A stretch of DNA of 33,573 bases, taken from NCBI GenBank assembly GCA_022340215.1, contig JAJDOJ010000071.1, forward strand, positions 1-33,573, given 5' to 3'. The notes beneath the pieces were generated by a model. It had not been told where the DNA came from, did not search any database, and saw only the letters and a list, made by a program, of their open reading frames with translations. Source of the stretch: Gammaproteobacteria bacterium (GTDB taxonomy: Bacteria; Pseudomonadota; Gammaproteobacteria; JAJDOJ01). Below, piece by piece: positions 18,571 to 28,106 of the stretch; the stretch's first letter is position 1, and every line of letters begins with the position of its first letter. The translations under genes and the position numbers were made by a program.

Positions 18571-19612
18571 AGCAGTCCTCCAGCGAAGTAAAGTTGTTCT
18601 CGCGATCCTTGAGGATCTTGCGATACACATCCAGGTACTCGTCCGCCATGCGCTTGCAGGTGAAGCGTTCCTCAACCTCGTCCCGGCAGCGCCGCCGGTT
18701 GATCGTGTCGATCCTGCGCACTGCTTGCACGGCCGCGTCCACATCCTCAACGATAAATCCCGTACTGCCATCACGAATGATTTCCGGCATCGAGCCCCGC
18801 TCGAATGCAATCACCGGCGTACCACAAGCCATGGACTCGACCACGCTCAGCCCGAAGGGCTCGTCGAAATGGATCAGATGCAATAGCGCCAGCGCACCGC
18901 CCAGCACATCTTGTCTTTTCTCCGGCCCAACGGAGCCGATATATTCAATCGTGGACCCATCGATGTGCGGCTCGATCTGTTCCTGGAAGTACGCCTCGTC
19001 CTGCACGATCCCGGCGATCACCAATCGGATGCCGGTCCTGCGCGCCACCTCGATGGCCTCGTGGACACCCTTGTCGTAGTGGATACGACCAAAAAACAAG
19101 AGGTAGTCCCCTGTTGCTTTCCGGTAAGAGAACTGTGCCAGATCGATGCCATGATGGATGGTGGCTATGTAGTCGAGCTCAGGACACCTGTCGGACTCGC
19201 TGATAGCCACATAATAGGTGCGCTTGTTGTACGTCCGATAGACCGGCAGAATGGCAGGAGACGAGAATCCGTGTATGGTCGTAACAACCGGTGTACCGGT
19301 AAACCCGCTGTAGCTGAGCGGCAGGAAATCGAACTGGTTGTGAATCAGATCGAACTCCCCCGCCCGTCTGAAAACTTCGGCAATATGCAGGCACTCCCAC
19401 ACCTTTGGATCGATCGAAGGATCTTCTGAATAGGGCCGCTCGCAAACCCAGGCAAGCTTGCCACGGGTAATGGAATCGCCGGTCGCAAACAGCGTCACGT
19501 CTTCACCCATCGCCACCAATTGTTCGGTCAGCAGGCTGACCACGTTTTCCCACGGCCCGTAATGACGCGGCGGTGTACGCCAGGATAGGGGGCTTAACAT
19601 CGCAATCTTCAT
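18557..19612 (-). CDS. GT4-family glycosyltransferase
   Basis: This 351-residue GT-B protein retains its sugar nucleotide using residues in YLLFFGRIHYDKGVHEAI (about 170-187) and the acidic pair in EPFGLSVVESMACGTPVIAF (E251 and E259), the EX7E signature of GT4 retaining enzymes. The N-terminal half starts MKIAMLSPLSWRTPP and has HNQFDFLPL and TTIHGF. It lacks a membrane anchor or signal. It is co-transcribed with the short GH130 gene and diverges from the long one. Donor and acceptor are unknown; GDP-mannose would fit the GH130 context (inference). Confidence 0.88.
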   Translation of the reverse strand: MKIAMLSPLSWRTPPRHYGPWENVVSLLTEQLVAMGEDVTLFATGDSITRGKLAWVCERPYSEDPSIDPKVWECLHIAEVFRRAGEFDLIHNQFDFLPLSYSGFTGTPVVTTIHGFSSPAILPVYRTYNKRTYYVAISESDRCPELDYIATIHHGIDLAQFSYRKATGDYLLFFGRIHYDKGVHEAIEVARRTGIRLVIAGIVQDEAYFQEQIEPHIDGSTIEYIGSVGPEKRQDVLGGALALLHLIHFDEPFGLSVVESMACGTPVIAFERGSMPEIIRDGSTGFIVEDVDAAVQAVRRIDTINRRRCRDEVEERFTCKRMADEYLDVYRKILKDRENNFTSLEDCYGTD

Positions 19613-19767
19613 AGAGGAGCCTTATGGGAAAGCCGGAGCCTGGTCCCGGCGCCAGCACAGGGTGTTGCCATGAGCAACAACAGGCTATGCGTCACAGTAG
19701 CACAATAACCCTCAGGGGCTGCCAGCATAGAACAAACACGCCGGGTACCGGATGGGAGCAAACCCGC

Positions 19768-19796
19768 TTGCTTTACAGGAAAATAGTTTAATCTAT
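19768..19796 (+). promoter_or_regulatory. Candidate promoter in the divergent cassette region
   Basis: TTGCTT (19768-19773) and ATCTAT (19791-19796) are 17 bases apart in a local AT-rich patch about 75 bases before the long GH130 gene. The 19613-19854 gap is the divergent control region of the cassette and holds no other gene. Confidence 0.3.
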
Positions 19797-19872
19797 TGGG
19801 GTTCAACAAAATCCGGCCTGGTCTGCCATACAGGCCCTACCAAGCGAACGGGACTTGTGCCGCGTGGATGCA

Positions 19873-21387
19873 ATGAAGCCAGAAATCGGTCGTACCCCCC
19901 TTACTCCACTTGCGCGACGCAAGTCTCTCGTTATCACGGCAAACATTGGTCGGGTCATTACCCGACCCTATGTGCCGGGCGGTGACGAACGTATACGCAA
20001 GCTCATCGATCGAGTGCTGAATCTGGACGAGGGGCAGGCACATGAGATCCTGGAAAAAGTCTTGCAGGACTTCTCCCACCGCCACCGTTACTTCAGGCAG
20101 AGCCTGGAGCTAAACTTCCAACTGGTAGCCGGCTTTGTTCCGGATGTCGACCAGGTATCGAAGGAGCGGAGACTCTTGATCGGCTCGTATTTTACTGCGG
20201 AATACTCGGTAGAGGCGGCGGCTTTGTTCAATCCCTCTATTGTTCAGGTTCCCAACCAAGCGACAGATCCCGAAGACTCTTTCCGGTTCGTAATGAGCTT
20301 CCGTGCCACAGGTGAAGGCCACATCTCCTCCATCGAGTTTCGCAGTGGCCTTATCGATACCAACAACGATATCTATTTCGACGCCACGAGCGATTACGTC
20401 GATACGCCGGAGATCCATCCAAATCCAAGCTACGACCTACACCTGTTCCGGCTTAAACTTCAAGAGATGGGGGCGAGCAATGCGGTAACGCACCAACTCC
20501 TGAACGAGCTGCCGAACGATTTCGCCTTCAACGATCTGCAGGTAAAGGTCGCCGAGCTCCAGGACAATATCCAGCTCCCACCGGCGGAGAAGACGGACGG
20601 CATCGACATGGCGATGTGGCTGGCGCGATCCAACTACCAGATCCTGTTTCGCAAGGATCACCCGATTTCCGAGCGGGTGATCTTTCCCCTGTCGGAAACC
20701 GAGCGCAAGGGAATCGAGGACGCCCGCTTTGTGCGTTTCGTCGACGACGACGGCACTGTGATCTATTACGCCACCTATACCGCGTACAACGGAGAGACGA
20801 TTCTGCCGCAACTCATCGAGACCGGAGACTTCCTCTCGTTCAAGATCATTACCTTGAACGGAGCCCAGGTCCAGGGAAAGGGGATGGCCCTGTTCCCGAG
20901 AAAGATTCGGGGCAAATACGTAATGCTGTCACGCCAGGATGGTGTGAACAACGCGATCATGTTCTCGGACAACCTGCACTTCTGGCAGCAGGCAAAAATA
21001 CTGCAGGAGCCTGAATTCCCTTATGAATTCGTCCAGATGGGAAATGGCGGCTCACCCATAGAAACACCGGAAGGCTGGCTGGTAGTGACACACGGGGTTG
21101 GCCCGATGCGGACCTACAGCCTTGGCGTCGAGCTTCTGGACCTGAACGATCCGACACGAATCATCGGCCGTATCGAGGAGCCGATCCTGGCGCCGAACGC
21201 GCATGAGCGAGAGGGATACGTCCCCAACGTCGTTTATAGTTGCGGTGCCCTGATCCACCAGGATGAATTGATTATCCCGTATGCCTTAGGCGACCAGCGC
21301 TGCAGCATCGCAACGCTGCGGATACCCCAACTGATGGCCAAGCTGACAGGCGATGCAAACGGCGCCTCTATAATGACGGCACGATAA
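19873..21387 (+). CDS. GH130-family protein, long form with N-terminal extension
   Basis: This 504-residue cytoplasmic protein has a GH130 propeller interrupted by extra helical sequence. The first about 110 residues form a helical domain (RKLIDRVLNLDEGQAHEILEK). The propeller begins near FNPSIVQVP (119-127), is broken by a helical insert at about 185-245, and resumes with GIEDARFVRFV (280-290), where Asp 283 matches the catalytic Asp of the EDPR motif. Further on are KYVMLSRQDGVNN and VVTHGVGPMR, at the positions of the phosphate/sugar-binding strands. An ATG at 19873 is chosen; TTG 19855 or GTG 19864 are possible. Proteins of this long type tend to accompany GT4 enzymes. Activity is unknown. 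Confidence 0.8.
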   Translation: MKPEIGRTPLTPLARRKSLVITANIGRVITRPYVPGGDERIRKLIDRVLNLDEGQAHEILEKVLQDFSHRHRYFRQSLELNFQLVAGFVPDVDQVSKERRLLIGSYFTAEYSVEAAALFNPSIVQVPNQATDPEDSFRFVMSFRATGEGHISSIEFRSGLIDTNNDIYFDATSDYVDTPEIHPNPSYDLHLFRLKLQEMGASNAVTHQLLNELPNDFAFNDLQVKVAELQDNIQLPPAEKTDGIDMAMWLARSNYQILFRKDHPISERVIFPLSETERKGIEDARFVRFVDDDGTVIYYATYTAYNGETILPQLIETGDFLSFKIITLNGAQVQGKGMALFPRKIRGKYVMLSRQDGVNNAIMFSDNLHFWQQAKILQEPEFPYEFVQMGNGGSPIETPEGWLVVTHGVGPMRTYSLGVELLDLNDPTRIIGRIEEPILAPNAHEREGYVPNVVYSCGALIHQDELIIPYALGDQRCSIATLRIPQLMAKLTGDANGASIMTAR

Positions 21388-21409
21388 AAAACTGTGGTCG
21401 TCGACGGTC

Positions 21410-23746
21410 CTACAGCTCGTTCTGAATATCCAGCCGTGTAGGCTCGTCTCCCGGTGAACCCCCCTCCCGCCCTCGCTGGCTGTAGATGGCGAGTAGCGCC
21501 ATGAGCCAGCAAAGGGTGGACTCCGCCCCCTGATTTTCATTGGCACTCTGCGTGCCCAGCCCGTCCCGGCAGCCCCCGGTAGCGTAATCGCAAAGCTTTA
21601 CCCCCAGATCGTTCTTCCCTTGGTACCAGTTGAGACAGCGGTACGCATAAGAAATCCATTCCTCATCCCGCGTGCAATTGAACGCCTCGATGCAGGCATC
21701 CACCATCGAGGCCGCCTCGATGGGCTGTTGATCGAATCGCGCCTTGGCGCCGTCCCGAGTAAACCAACCGTCATTGCCGATCGCGGCGAAGTGGCGGCCT
21801 TTCTCGTCGGTCTGAACCTGCTTCAGCCAATCGAGGGTGCGCAGACCCGTATCCAGCATCTCGGCGTCGGGTATCCACTGTCCGGACAGCAGCAAAGCCT
21901 GTGGCAGGCGGGCGTTGTCGTAGCTCAGAATATCCTCGCACCATGGCCAGCTCTCGGAGGAAGAGCTCCTGAACCAGGCCATGAGCCGGTCCCCAAGTGT
22001 CTTGCGCATACCTCTCGCCCGGCTGTCGCTGCTGTAGCGGGACAAGTACGCATGGGTTCCGATGATGACAAAGGCGACCGCCCGAGGGGACGTGAAATGC
22101 TCGACAGCATCCAGCGCCCGCTGGAAGAGGTCGGCCGCATAAACCACCTCTCCCGCATCACGACCCAACGCTACCGCTATTCCCAACCCCCAGAGTGCGC
22201 GACCGTGGGAATCCTCCGAGCCCGTTAACTCGAGCCAGCGACGATCATAGGACATAAAGTTGCGGAACCGGCCGGTCTGTTCATTGAAGGCATAGCCCAG
22301 AAAACTCAAATAAACGCTGGCCAGGTCACCCAGCGAGGAGTCCAGCGGCTGGAGATCCTGTGCCGTAACGGCGACGATCAGGGCGCGGGCATTGTCGTCG
22401 ACACAATAGCCGTGCATCCGATCCGGAACCGTGTAATTGGCATGCTGAAGCACACCCGTTCCATCGGTCATACGGCGCAAATGGTTCAGCCTAATTTCCG
22501 GCAAGCGTTGCTGGCGCAGACCAAGTGGCTCCAGCCGATGTTCGGGTATCTTTTTCCGAAACCGCTGTCGTTTGGCTTCTGCGAAGGTGTCGAGATAACG
22601 GCGGCCTACATCGCTCCAGACCATTTTGCGGCCGTACTGGTAGGCCCTTTGCTGGATGGCACGGCACTCGTCGGGATGATCCAGGAGATCGATGACTTCC
22701 CGTGCCAGGGCGACCCGATCCCGGAATGGAACCAGCCTGCCCCGATCGTCGGCAAGCAACTCCTGAGCGTGCCAGTAGGGTGTGGACACCACCACTTTTC
22801 CCATCCCCATCGCATAGGCGAGCGTACCGGAAATAATCTGCGCCTCGTTCAGGTACGGAGTGACATAGATATCTGCAGCGCCGATAAACTCCAAAAGGTC
22901 TTGGTCAGCAACGAAACGATCGTGAAAAACGATATGATCCGAAACGCCAAGCTCTTTTGCACGCATGTGAAGGCTGTTTCTGTAATCCTCCCCTTGTTCG
23001 GCCTTGAGGTGAGGATGGGTGGCGCCGACCACCATGTAGATGACCCGCGGGTGGGCTTTCACGATCACCGGCAACGCATCGATGACCACCTCAATGCCCT
23101 TGCCGGGCGAAAGCAGTCCAAAGGTCAGGACGATCTTCTTCCCGGATAGACCAAACTTGTCCTTGTAGTCATCGGAAACGATAAACGGTACGTCGGGGAT
23201 GCCATGGTGTATGAGGACGATCTGCTCCTCCGGCACATGGTAGATATCGCGCAGGAACTCGATTGAGCGTTCGCTCATCACCACCAGCCGGTCCGAAAAC
23301 TCGGCAAGTTGCATCATGATGTGACGATCCTGAGGGCTCGGATCCTTCAGAATCGTGTGCAGAGTAGTCACAACCGGCATCTTGAGATCGCGCAGCAGCT
23401 CGATGATGAAGCTCCCGCGCTTGCCGCCGAAAATACCGTATTCATGCTCAAGACAGACCACGTCGACCTGGTTCAGGTTGAGCAGATCGGCCGTGAGGCT
23501 GTATTCGTCCAGCTGGTTCTGGTTGATTTCGAGCCGCACCTGAGGCGGATAGGCATAGCCTTCGAGCCGATCGTTCATTGCGACGGCCCAACAGGCCTTG
23601 TCCGGGGCATTCGACGCGATGGATTCGAGCAGGTGGGTAGTAAAAGTGGCGATACCACACAGCCGAGGCAGGTGGTTGCCGATGAGGACGACGGACGTGA
23701 GGGCATCCCATGCCGGTCGTGAGCCTGCTGTGCCAAGTTTGTCCAT
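21410..23746 (-). CDS. GT4 glycosyltransferase fused to an (alpha/alpha)6-type domain
   Basis: This 778-residue protein joins two parts. Residues about 15-400 are a GT-B glycosyltransferase (LCGIATFTTHLLESI, VCLEHEYGIFGG, VLTFGLLSPGKGIEVVI, NEAQIISGTLAYAMGMGK). Here the second Glu of the usual EX7E pair is replaced by Leu. Residues about 420-765 are helix-rich, with YCVDDNARALIVAV, SEDSHGRALWGLG, WCEDILSYDNARLPQALLL and ENQGAESTLCWLMALL, patterns of an (alpha/alpha)6 toroid as in some glycoside hydrolases or lyases. AAGGAAG lies before the ATG. It converges with the long GH130 gene with only 22 bases between stops. The second domain could trim or bind the product; that is not shown. Confidence 0.82.
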   Translation of the reverse strand: MDKLGTAGSRPAWDALTSVVLIGNHLPRLCGIATFTTHLLESIASNAPDKACWAVAMNDRLEGYAYPPQVRLEINQNQLDEYSLTADLLNLNQVDVVCLEHEYGIFGGKRGSFIIELLRDLKMPVVTTLHTILKDPSPQDRHIMMQLAEFSDRLVVMSERSIEFLRDIYHVPEEQIVLIHHGIPDVPFIVSDDYKDKFGLSGKKIVLTFGLLSPGKGIEVVIDALPVIVKAHPRVIYMVVGATHPHLKAEQGEDYRNSLHMRAKELGVSDHIVFHDRFVADQDLLEFIGAADIYVTPYLNEAQIISGTLAYAMGMGKVVVSTPYWHAQELLADDRGRLVPFRDRVALAREVIDLLDHPDECRAIQQRAYQYGRKMVWSDVGRRYLDTFAEAKRQRFRKKIPEHRLEPLGLRQQRLPEIRLNHLRRMTDGTGVLQHANYTVPDRMHGYCVDDNARALIVAVTAQDLQPLDSSLGDLASVYLSFLGYAFNEQTGRFRNFMSYDRRWLELTGSEDSHGRALWGLGIAVALGRDAGEVVYAADLFQRALDAVEHFTSPRAVAFVIIGTHAYLSRYSSDSRARGMRKTLGDRLMAWFRSSSSESWPWCEDILSYDNARLPQALLLSGQWIPDAEMLDTGLRTLDWLKQVQTDEKGRHFAAIGNDGWFTRDGAKARFDQQPIEAASMVDACIEAFNCTRDEEWISYAYRCLNWYQGKNDLGVKLCDYATGGCRDGLGTQSANENQGAESTLCWLMALLAIYSQRGREGGSPGDEPTRLDIQNEL

Positions 23747-23909
23747 AAGCGCTTCCTTCTTGATAGCCGGTAATCATTCGCAGGTGGGCGAACGGTACGA
23801 TCATGATAACGCAGACGCGAAAGCCTGACCGCGAGGTCTGTGCGTGCACCGAGTGACGTAGCGGCCTCGCCCAAAAGGTGAGGTTTCGCAGCGCCCGATG
23901 TCAGGGAGC

Positions 23910-23932
23910 GTACGGGATCCTGCCGGATTGCA
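23910..23932 (+). repeat. 23-bp direct repeat, right copy
   Basis: This exact copy of 17252-17274 lies in the 248-base gap between nadE and the glycosyltransferase gene. In the frame matching waaA it reads YGILPDC and soon stops, so it looks like a displaced scrap of the waaA 3' end. I see nothing else in this gap. Confidence 0.85.
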
Positions 23933-23994
23933 CCGATACGCGCACCGGATATTCGCAGGCTACGACATGACCTCGAGAAAGACGCGAGTCGGAC

Positions 23995-25656
23995 TCAGGC
24001 CATTGGATGCTCACCCTTCCCGCGTCGATCCAGGATCGCAGCGAACCCGGAGGTGATCGGATAGCGGCGATCCTTGCCGAAGGCGCGGCGGGTGATACGC
24101 ACACCGGGCGGGGCCTGGCGGCGCTTGTACTCGTTTCTCAGCACCATCTTCACCACCCGCGTCACGGTGTCCTCGTCGTAACCGGCGGCGACGATGCGGT
24201 CGATCGACCAGTCCCGCTCCACGAACATCTCCAGGATCGGGTCCAGCTCGGCGTAGGGCGGCAGACTGTCCTCGTCGGTCTGATCGGGCGCCAGCTCGGC
24301 CGACGGCGGGCGCGTGATGACGCGCTCTGGGATCACCTCTCCAGAGCGGTTACGGTATTGGGCGAGCGCGAACACCCGCGTCTTCGAGACATCCTTCAAC
24401 GGTGCGAACCCGCCCGCCATGTCCCCGTACAGTGTGGCGTAGCCCACCGCCATCTCGCTCTTGTTGCCGGTGGTGAGCACGAGCCGGCCGAACTTGTTCG
24501 AGTATGCCATCAGCAGGATGCCGCGGATCCTGGCCTGGATGTTCTCCTCGGTCTCGTCGGCCGGCAGACCCTCGAATGGCGCGGACAGGGATTGCAGAAA
24601 CGACGCGAATAGCGGCTCGATGGAAATCTCGTCGTAGGCGACACCCAGCGCCCGGGCCTCCGCCCCGGCATCCTCCAGACTCATGGCTGAGGTGAAGCGC
24701 GATGGCATCATCACCGCGTGCACCTCGTCCGCGCCGAGGGCATCGACGGCGATCGCCAGGGTCAGCGCCGAATCGATCCCGCCAGACAGGCCGATGATCG
24801 CCCCCCTGAATCCGTTCTTACTCACGTAGTCCCGCACCCCGAGGACCAGCGCCCGGTAGATGCTGTCGAGCTCGTCCAACGGCGCCTGGCTGTCCCCCAC
24901 CGGCAGCACGTCGCGCAGCGCCGCTGAATACGAGACGCACCAGAGTCCCTCTTCGAAGGCAGGGGCACGCAGCCGGATACCGCCGTCGCTCCCCATGACC
25001 AGCGATTCGCCATCGAAGACCAGCTCATCCTGGCCACCGACCTGGTTGAGGTAGACCACAGGGAGGCCGGTTTCGCCCGCCCGGGCGGCTAGTACCGCCT
25101 CGCGCTCCAGGTATTTGCGCAGGTGATAGGGCGAGGCGTTGAGGTTGACGAGCAGTTCGGCCCCGTCACGCGCGCACTCCGCGGCGGGCCCCGGTTCCCA
25201 GATGTCCTCACAGACCGTGACGCCCACCCGGACGTTGTGGACCTCCACCACGCAGGCTCGGTCACCCGGGGTGAAATAGCGATTCTCGTCGAAGACCAGA
25301 TAGTTGGGCAGCAGGCGTTTATAGTAGGTTGCGGCGACCTCTCCGTCGCGAAGCAGTAACGCCGCGTTGTAGATCCGGCCCTCGATCTCCAGTGGCGCCC
25401 CGATCAGCGTGTCGATACCGGCAATGTCCCCGGTCATCCATTCGAGGGCGTCACGGACCCGTCGATGCAACCCCGGCCGCAGCACTAGGTCCTCGGGGGG
25501 ATAGCCTGTGAGCGAAAGTTCGGGAAAGACCACCAACCCGGCACGATGCCGGTCACGGGCCGCGACGGCGAACTCGACGATCCGCGACGCGTTGCCCTCG
25601 ATGTCGCCGACCAGCGGATTGAACTGCGCCAGCGCGATGACCAGATCCCCGCTCAC
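23995..25656 (-). CDS. nadE: Glutamine-dependent NAD+ synthase
   Basis: This enzyme makes NAD+ from nicotinic acid adenine dinucleotide, ATP and glutamine. The 553 residues hold an N-terminal nitrilase-type amidase (Glu 46 in FPELSLTGYPPEDL, Lys 113 in YYKRLLPNY, Cys 149 in TVCEDIWEP) and a C-terminal synthetase with PP-loop SGGIDS at 291-296. It takes the GTG at 25656, 9 bases after the sucD stop, and is probably translated from the sucCD transcript. Confidence 0.95.
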   Translation of the reverse strand: MSGDLVIALAQFNPLVGDIEGNASRIVEFAVAARDRHRAGLVVFPELSLTGYPPEDLVLRPGLHRRVRDALEWMTGDIAGIDTLIGAPLEIEGRIYNAALLLRDGEVAATYYKRLLPNYLVFDENRYFTPGDRACVVEVHNVRVGVTVCEDIWEPGPAAECARDGAELLVNLNASPYHLRKYLEREAVLAARAGETGLPVVYLNQVGGQDELVFDGESLVMGSDGGIRLRAPAFEEGLWCVSYSAALRDVLPVGDSQAPLDELDSIYRALVLGVRDYVSKNGFRGAIIGLSGGIDSALTLAIAVDALGADEVHAVMMPSRFTSAMSLEDAGAEARALGVAYDEISIEPLFASFLQSLSAPFEGLPADETEENIQARIRGILLMAYSNKFGRLVLTTGNKSEMAVGYATLYGDMAGGFAPLKDVSKTRVFALAQYRNRSGEVIPERVITRPPSAELAPDQTDEDSLPPYAELDPILEMFVERDWSIDRIVAAGYDEDTVTRVVKMVLRNEYKRRQAPPGVRITRRAFGKDRRYPITSGFAAILDRRGKGEHPMA

Positions 25657-25665
25657 CCGGAGAAC

Positions 25666-26556
25666 TCAGCGCGGGATTTCGGCGCTGCCGGCGAGCAACT
25701 CCCGGAGTCGTTCCCCCATGTCGGCCGGTGAGCGCACTACCGACACGCCCGCCGCCTCCAGCGCAGCATACTTCTGCTCGGCGGTACCCTGGCCGCCGGA
25801 GACGATCGCACCGGCGTGCCCCATCCGCTTGCCCGGCGGGGCGGTCACACCGGCGATGTAGGCCACCACCGGTTTGGTCACATGATCGCGGATGAAGACT
25901 GCGGCCTGTTCCTCCGAATTACCGCCGATCTCGCCGACCAAGATGATCCCCTCGGTCTGGGGATCGTCCTCGAAAAGGCGCAGGCAGTCGATGAAGTCCA
26001 GGCCGTGTATCGGATCGCCGCCGATCCCGATACAGGTACTCTGCCCCAGCCCACTCTGGGTCGTCTGATAGACCGCCTCGTAGGTCAGGGTCCCGGAACG
26101 CGAGACGATCCCGACATGGCCGGGAAGGTGGATCGCGCCGGGCATGATGCCCACCTTGCACTCACCCGGCGTGATGACGCCCGGGCAGTTCGGCCCGATC
26201 AGTCGGGATTCACTGTGTTCGAGCACCTCGCTGACCTCGAGCATGTCCAGGACCGGCACGCCCTCGGTGATGCACACGATCACCCGGATACCCGCATCGA
26301 CCGACTCCAGTATCGCGTCCGCGGCGAAGGCCGGCGGCACGTAGATCATGCAGGCCTCGGCCCCGGTCTCGCGCACCGCGCCCTCGACGGTGTTGAACAC
26401 GGGGAGGTCCAGGTGCCGCCGCCCCCCCTTGCCCGGTGTGACACCGCCGACCAGCTTCGTCCCGTAGACCAGCGCCTGTTCGGAATGGAAGGTCCCCTGC
26501 CTGCCGGTGAAACCCTGGCAGATCACGCGTGTATCGCGGTCGACCAGGACGCTCAT
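25666..26556 (-). CDS. sucD: Succinyl-CoA synthetase alpha subunit
   Basis: SucD carries the CoA site and the phosphohistidine of the TCA-cycle enzyme that converts succinyl-CoA to succinate with formation of ATP or GTP. The 296 residues begin [33 protein letters not shown] contains the phosphorylated His 247. The ATG overlaps the sucC stop as ATGA. A much longer open frame reaches 27762, but the extra part is an out-of-frame reading of sucC. Confidence 0.96.
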   Translation of the reverse strand: MSVLVDRDTRVICQGFTGRQGTFHSEQALVYGTKLVGGVTPGKGGRRHLDLPVFNTVEGAVRETGAEACMIYVPPAFAADAILESVDAGIRVIVCITEGVPVLDMLEVSEVLEHSESRLIGPNCPGVITPGECKVGIMPGAIHLPGHVGIVSRSGTLTYEAVYQTTQSGLGQSTCIGIGGDPIHGLDFIDCLRLFEDDPQTEGIILVGEIGGNSEEQAAVFIRDHVTKPVVAYIAGVTAPPGKRMGHAGAIVSGGQGTAEQKYAALEAAGVSVVRSPADMGERLRELLAGSAEIPR

Positions 26557-27722
26557 GATGCCTCCCCCACCGCCGCGACGACCTTGCGGGCCGCATCGGT
26601 CAAACCGTCGGCTGCGATGACGTCCATCCCGCTTTCGGCCAGGAGTTTCCTGCCCAGATCCACGTTGGTGCCCTCGAGTCTGACCACGAGCGGAACGGCG
26701 ACATGCGTCTCCTCGACCGCCTTGAGGATCCCCTCGGCGATCAGGTCGCAGCGGACGATACCGCCGAAGATATTGACCAGGATGGCACGGACGCTCGCGT
26801 CCGAGAGGATGAGCTTGAAGGCCTCGGCCACACGCTCGGCGGTCGTGCCGCCACCGACATCGAGGAAGTTCGCCGGTTCGCCGCCGTGCAGCTTGATCAG
26901 GTCCATGGTCGCCATGGCGAGCCCCGCCCCGTTGACCATGCAGCCGATGCTTCCGGCGAGGCGGATGTAGTTGAGATCGTGCTCGGCGGCCTCGGCTTCG
27001 GCCGGGTCCTCCTGACTGATGTCCCGCATCTCCAGGAGATCCGGGTGGCGGTACAAGGCGTTGTCGTCCAGGTTGACCTTTGCGTCTAGCGCGAGTAGCT
27101 CTCCCGCGTCCGTCACCACCAGGGGATTGACCTCGACAAGGCTGGCGTCGCACTCGCGAAACAGGCGGTAGAGCGCGGTCAGGATCTTCCCGAGGGAACC
27201 GATCTGCGTCTTGTCCAGACCCAGCGCGAAGCCCAGCTTGCGGACCTGGAAGCCCGAAACACCGGTCACCGGATCGACGGCCTCGGTCAGGATCCTCTCG
27301 GGCGACTGCGCGGCAACGGCCTCGATGTCCATACCGCCGGCCGCGGACGCCATCACCGTGACGCGCCGAGTTGCCCGATCCACCAGCATGCTGAGGTAGT
27401 ATTCGTGCCGGATGCCCGTCAGCGACTCGACGAGCAGCGCGTTGATCGGAAGTCCCCGGCTGCCGGTCTGGTGGGTCGACAGGGTCCCGCCCAGCAGGTC
27501 GCCGACCGCCTTGCGCAATGCCGATTCGTCGCGCGCCACCCTGACGCCACCCGCCTTGCCGCGCCCACCGGCATGGACCTGCGCTTTGGCGACCCAGCCC
27601 TCGCCGGGCAGCGAGTCGCGTACGCTGTCGAGATCGCCGGGTTCGCGTACGACGACCGAGGCCGGCACGGGGATACCGAACCGCCGGAATAATGTCTTGG
27701 ACTGGTATTCGTGTAGGTTCAT
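26553..27722 (-). CDS. sucC: Succinyl-CoA synthetase beta subunit
   Basis: SucC is the nucleotide-binding ATP-grasp subunit that pairs with SucD. The 389 residues start [20 protein letters not shown], the standard start, followed by [28 protein letters not shown] and [16 protein letters not shown]. The frame is open for 73 more codons, but that stretch is not protein-like. It is the first gene of a sucC-sucD-nadE unit. Confidence 0.96.
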   Translation of the reverse strand: MNLHEYQSKTLFRRFGIPVPASVVVREPGDLDSVRDSLPGEGWVAKAQVHAGGRGKAGGVRVARDESALRKAVGDLLGGTLSTHQTGSRGLPINALLVESLTGIRHEYYLSMLVDRATRRVTVMASAAGGMDIEAVAAQSPERILTEAVDPVTGVSGFQVRKLGFALGLDKTQIGSLGKILTALYRLFRECDASLVEVNPLVVTDAGELLALDAKVNLDDNALYRHPDLLEMRDISQEDPAEAEAAEHDLNYIRLAGSIGCMVNGAGLAMATMDLIKLHGGEPANFLDVGGGTTAERVAEAFKLILSDASVRAILVNIFGGIVRCDLIAEGILKAVEETHVAVPLVVRLEGTNVDLGRKLLAESGMDVIAADGLTDAARKVVAAVGEAS

Positions 27723-28106
27723 GTCTGTCCAGGTATCCTTTGAAATCATAGGGTTGCGACACGCACCGGAGTCGGTCCTGGCGAACCGCCGGGGTCGGAC
27801 GAAGTTATCTTCCCTGCCCCCGATGCGACGACACCCGTATACCCATGTTCGGGCAGCAGGACTACTATAGCGTCTATCTCGCGGCTTCGCCCGCGGGTCC
27901 GGCAGCGGGGCATGGCGTCCCGGAGTCGCGAACCCCGGCACGAAGAAGCTGCCGCTCCCGACGAACCGATGAGTTCAACCGCCCGCCCGAAACGCGATAC
28001 CCCAAGACATGCACTTGTTGCCCCGAACATACTCAATTCCTGCGCCAGCCACACCGGTAACCGACGCCTGGCGGCCAGTCTACTGATTCCTCACGGAGCC
28101 CGGACC
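27723..28106. other. Divergent intergenic region between sucC and pilS
   Basis: This 384-base gap must contain the promoters for the sucCD-nadE operon and for pilS. A -10-like TATAGT for the minus strand lies at 27864-27869 without a good -35 box. The pilS frame is open from 27912, so the pilS start could lie inside. I see no other gene or repeat here. Confidence 0.4.

Noticed and set aside
18571-18810. 80-codon N-terminal extension of the short GH130 gene
   Set aside because: It overlaps the glycosyltransferase gene in another frame and is Arg/Ser-rich. The ATG at 18570 has GGAGG and begins right at the GH130 propeller.
17252-23932. Reading the 23-bp repeats as phage attL/attR sites
   Set aside because: No integrase, excisionase or phage gene lies between them, and waaA is not a usual integration site. 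Only a duplication is supported.
25666-27762. 698-residue minus-strand ORF that looks like a SucC-SucD fusion
   Set aside because: Only the last 296 residues are SucD. The upstream part is sucC read in the wrong frame and is Arg/Gly-rich noise; the true sucC frame overlaps sucD by 4 bases.
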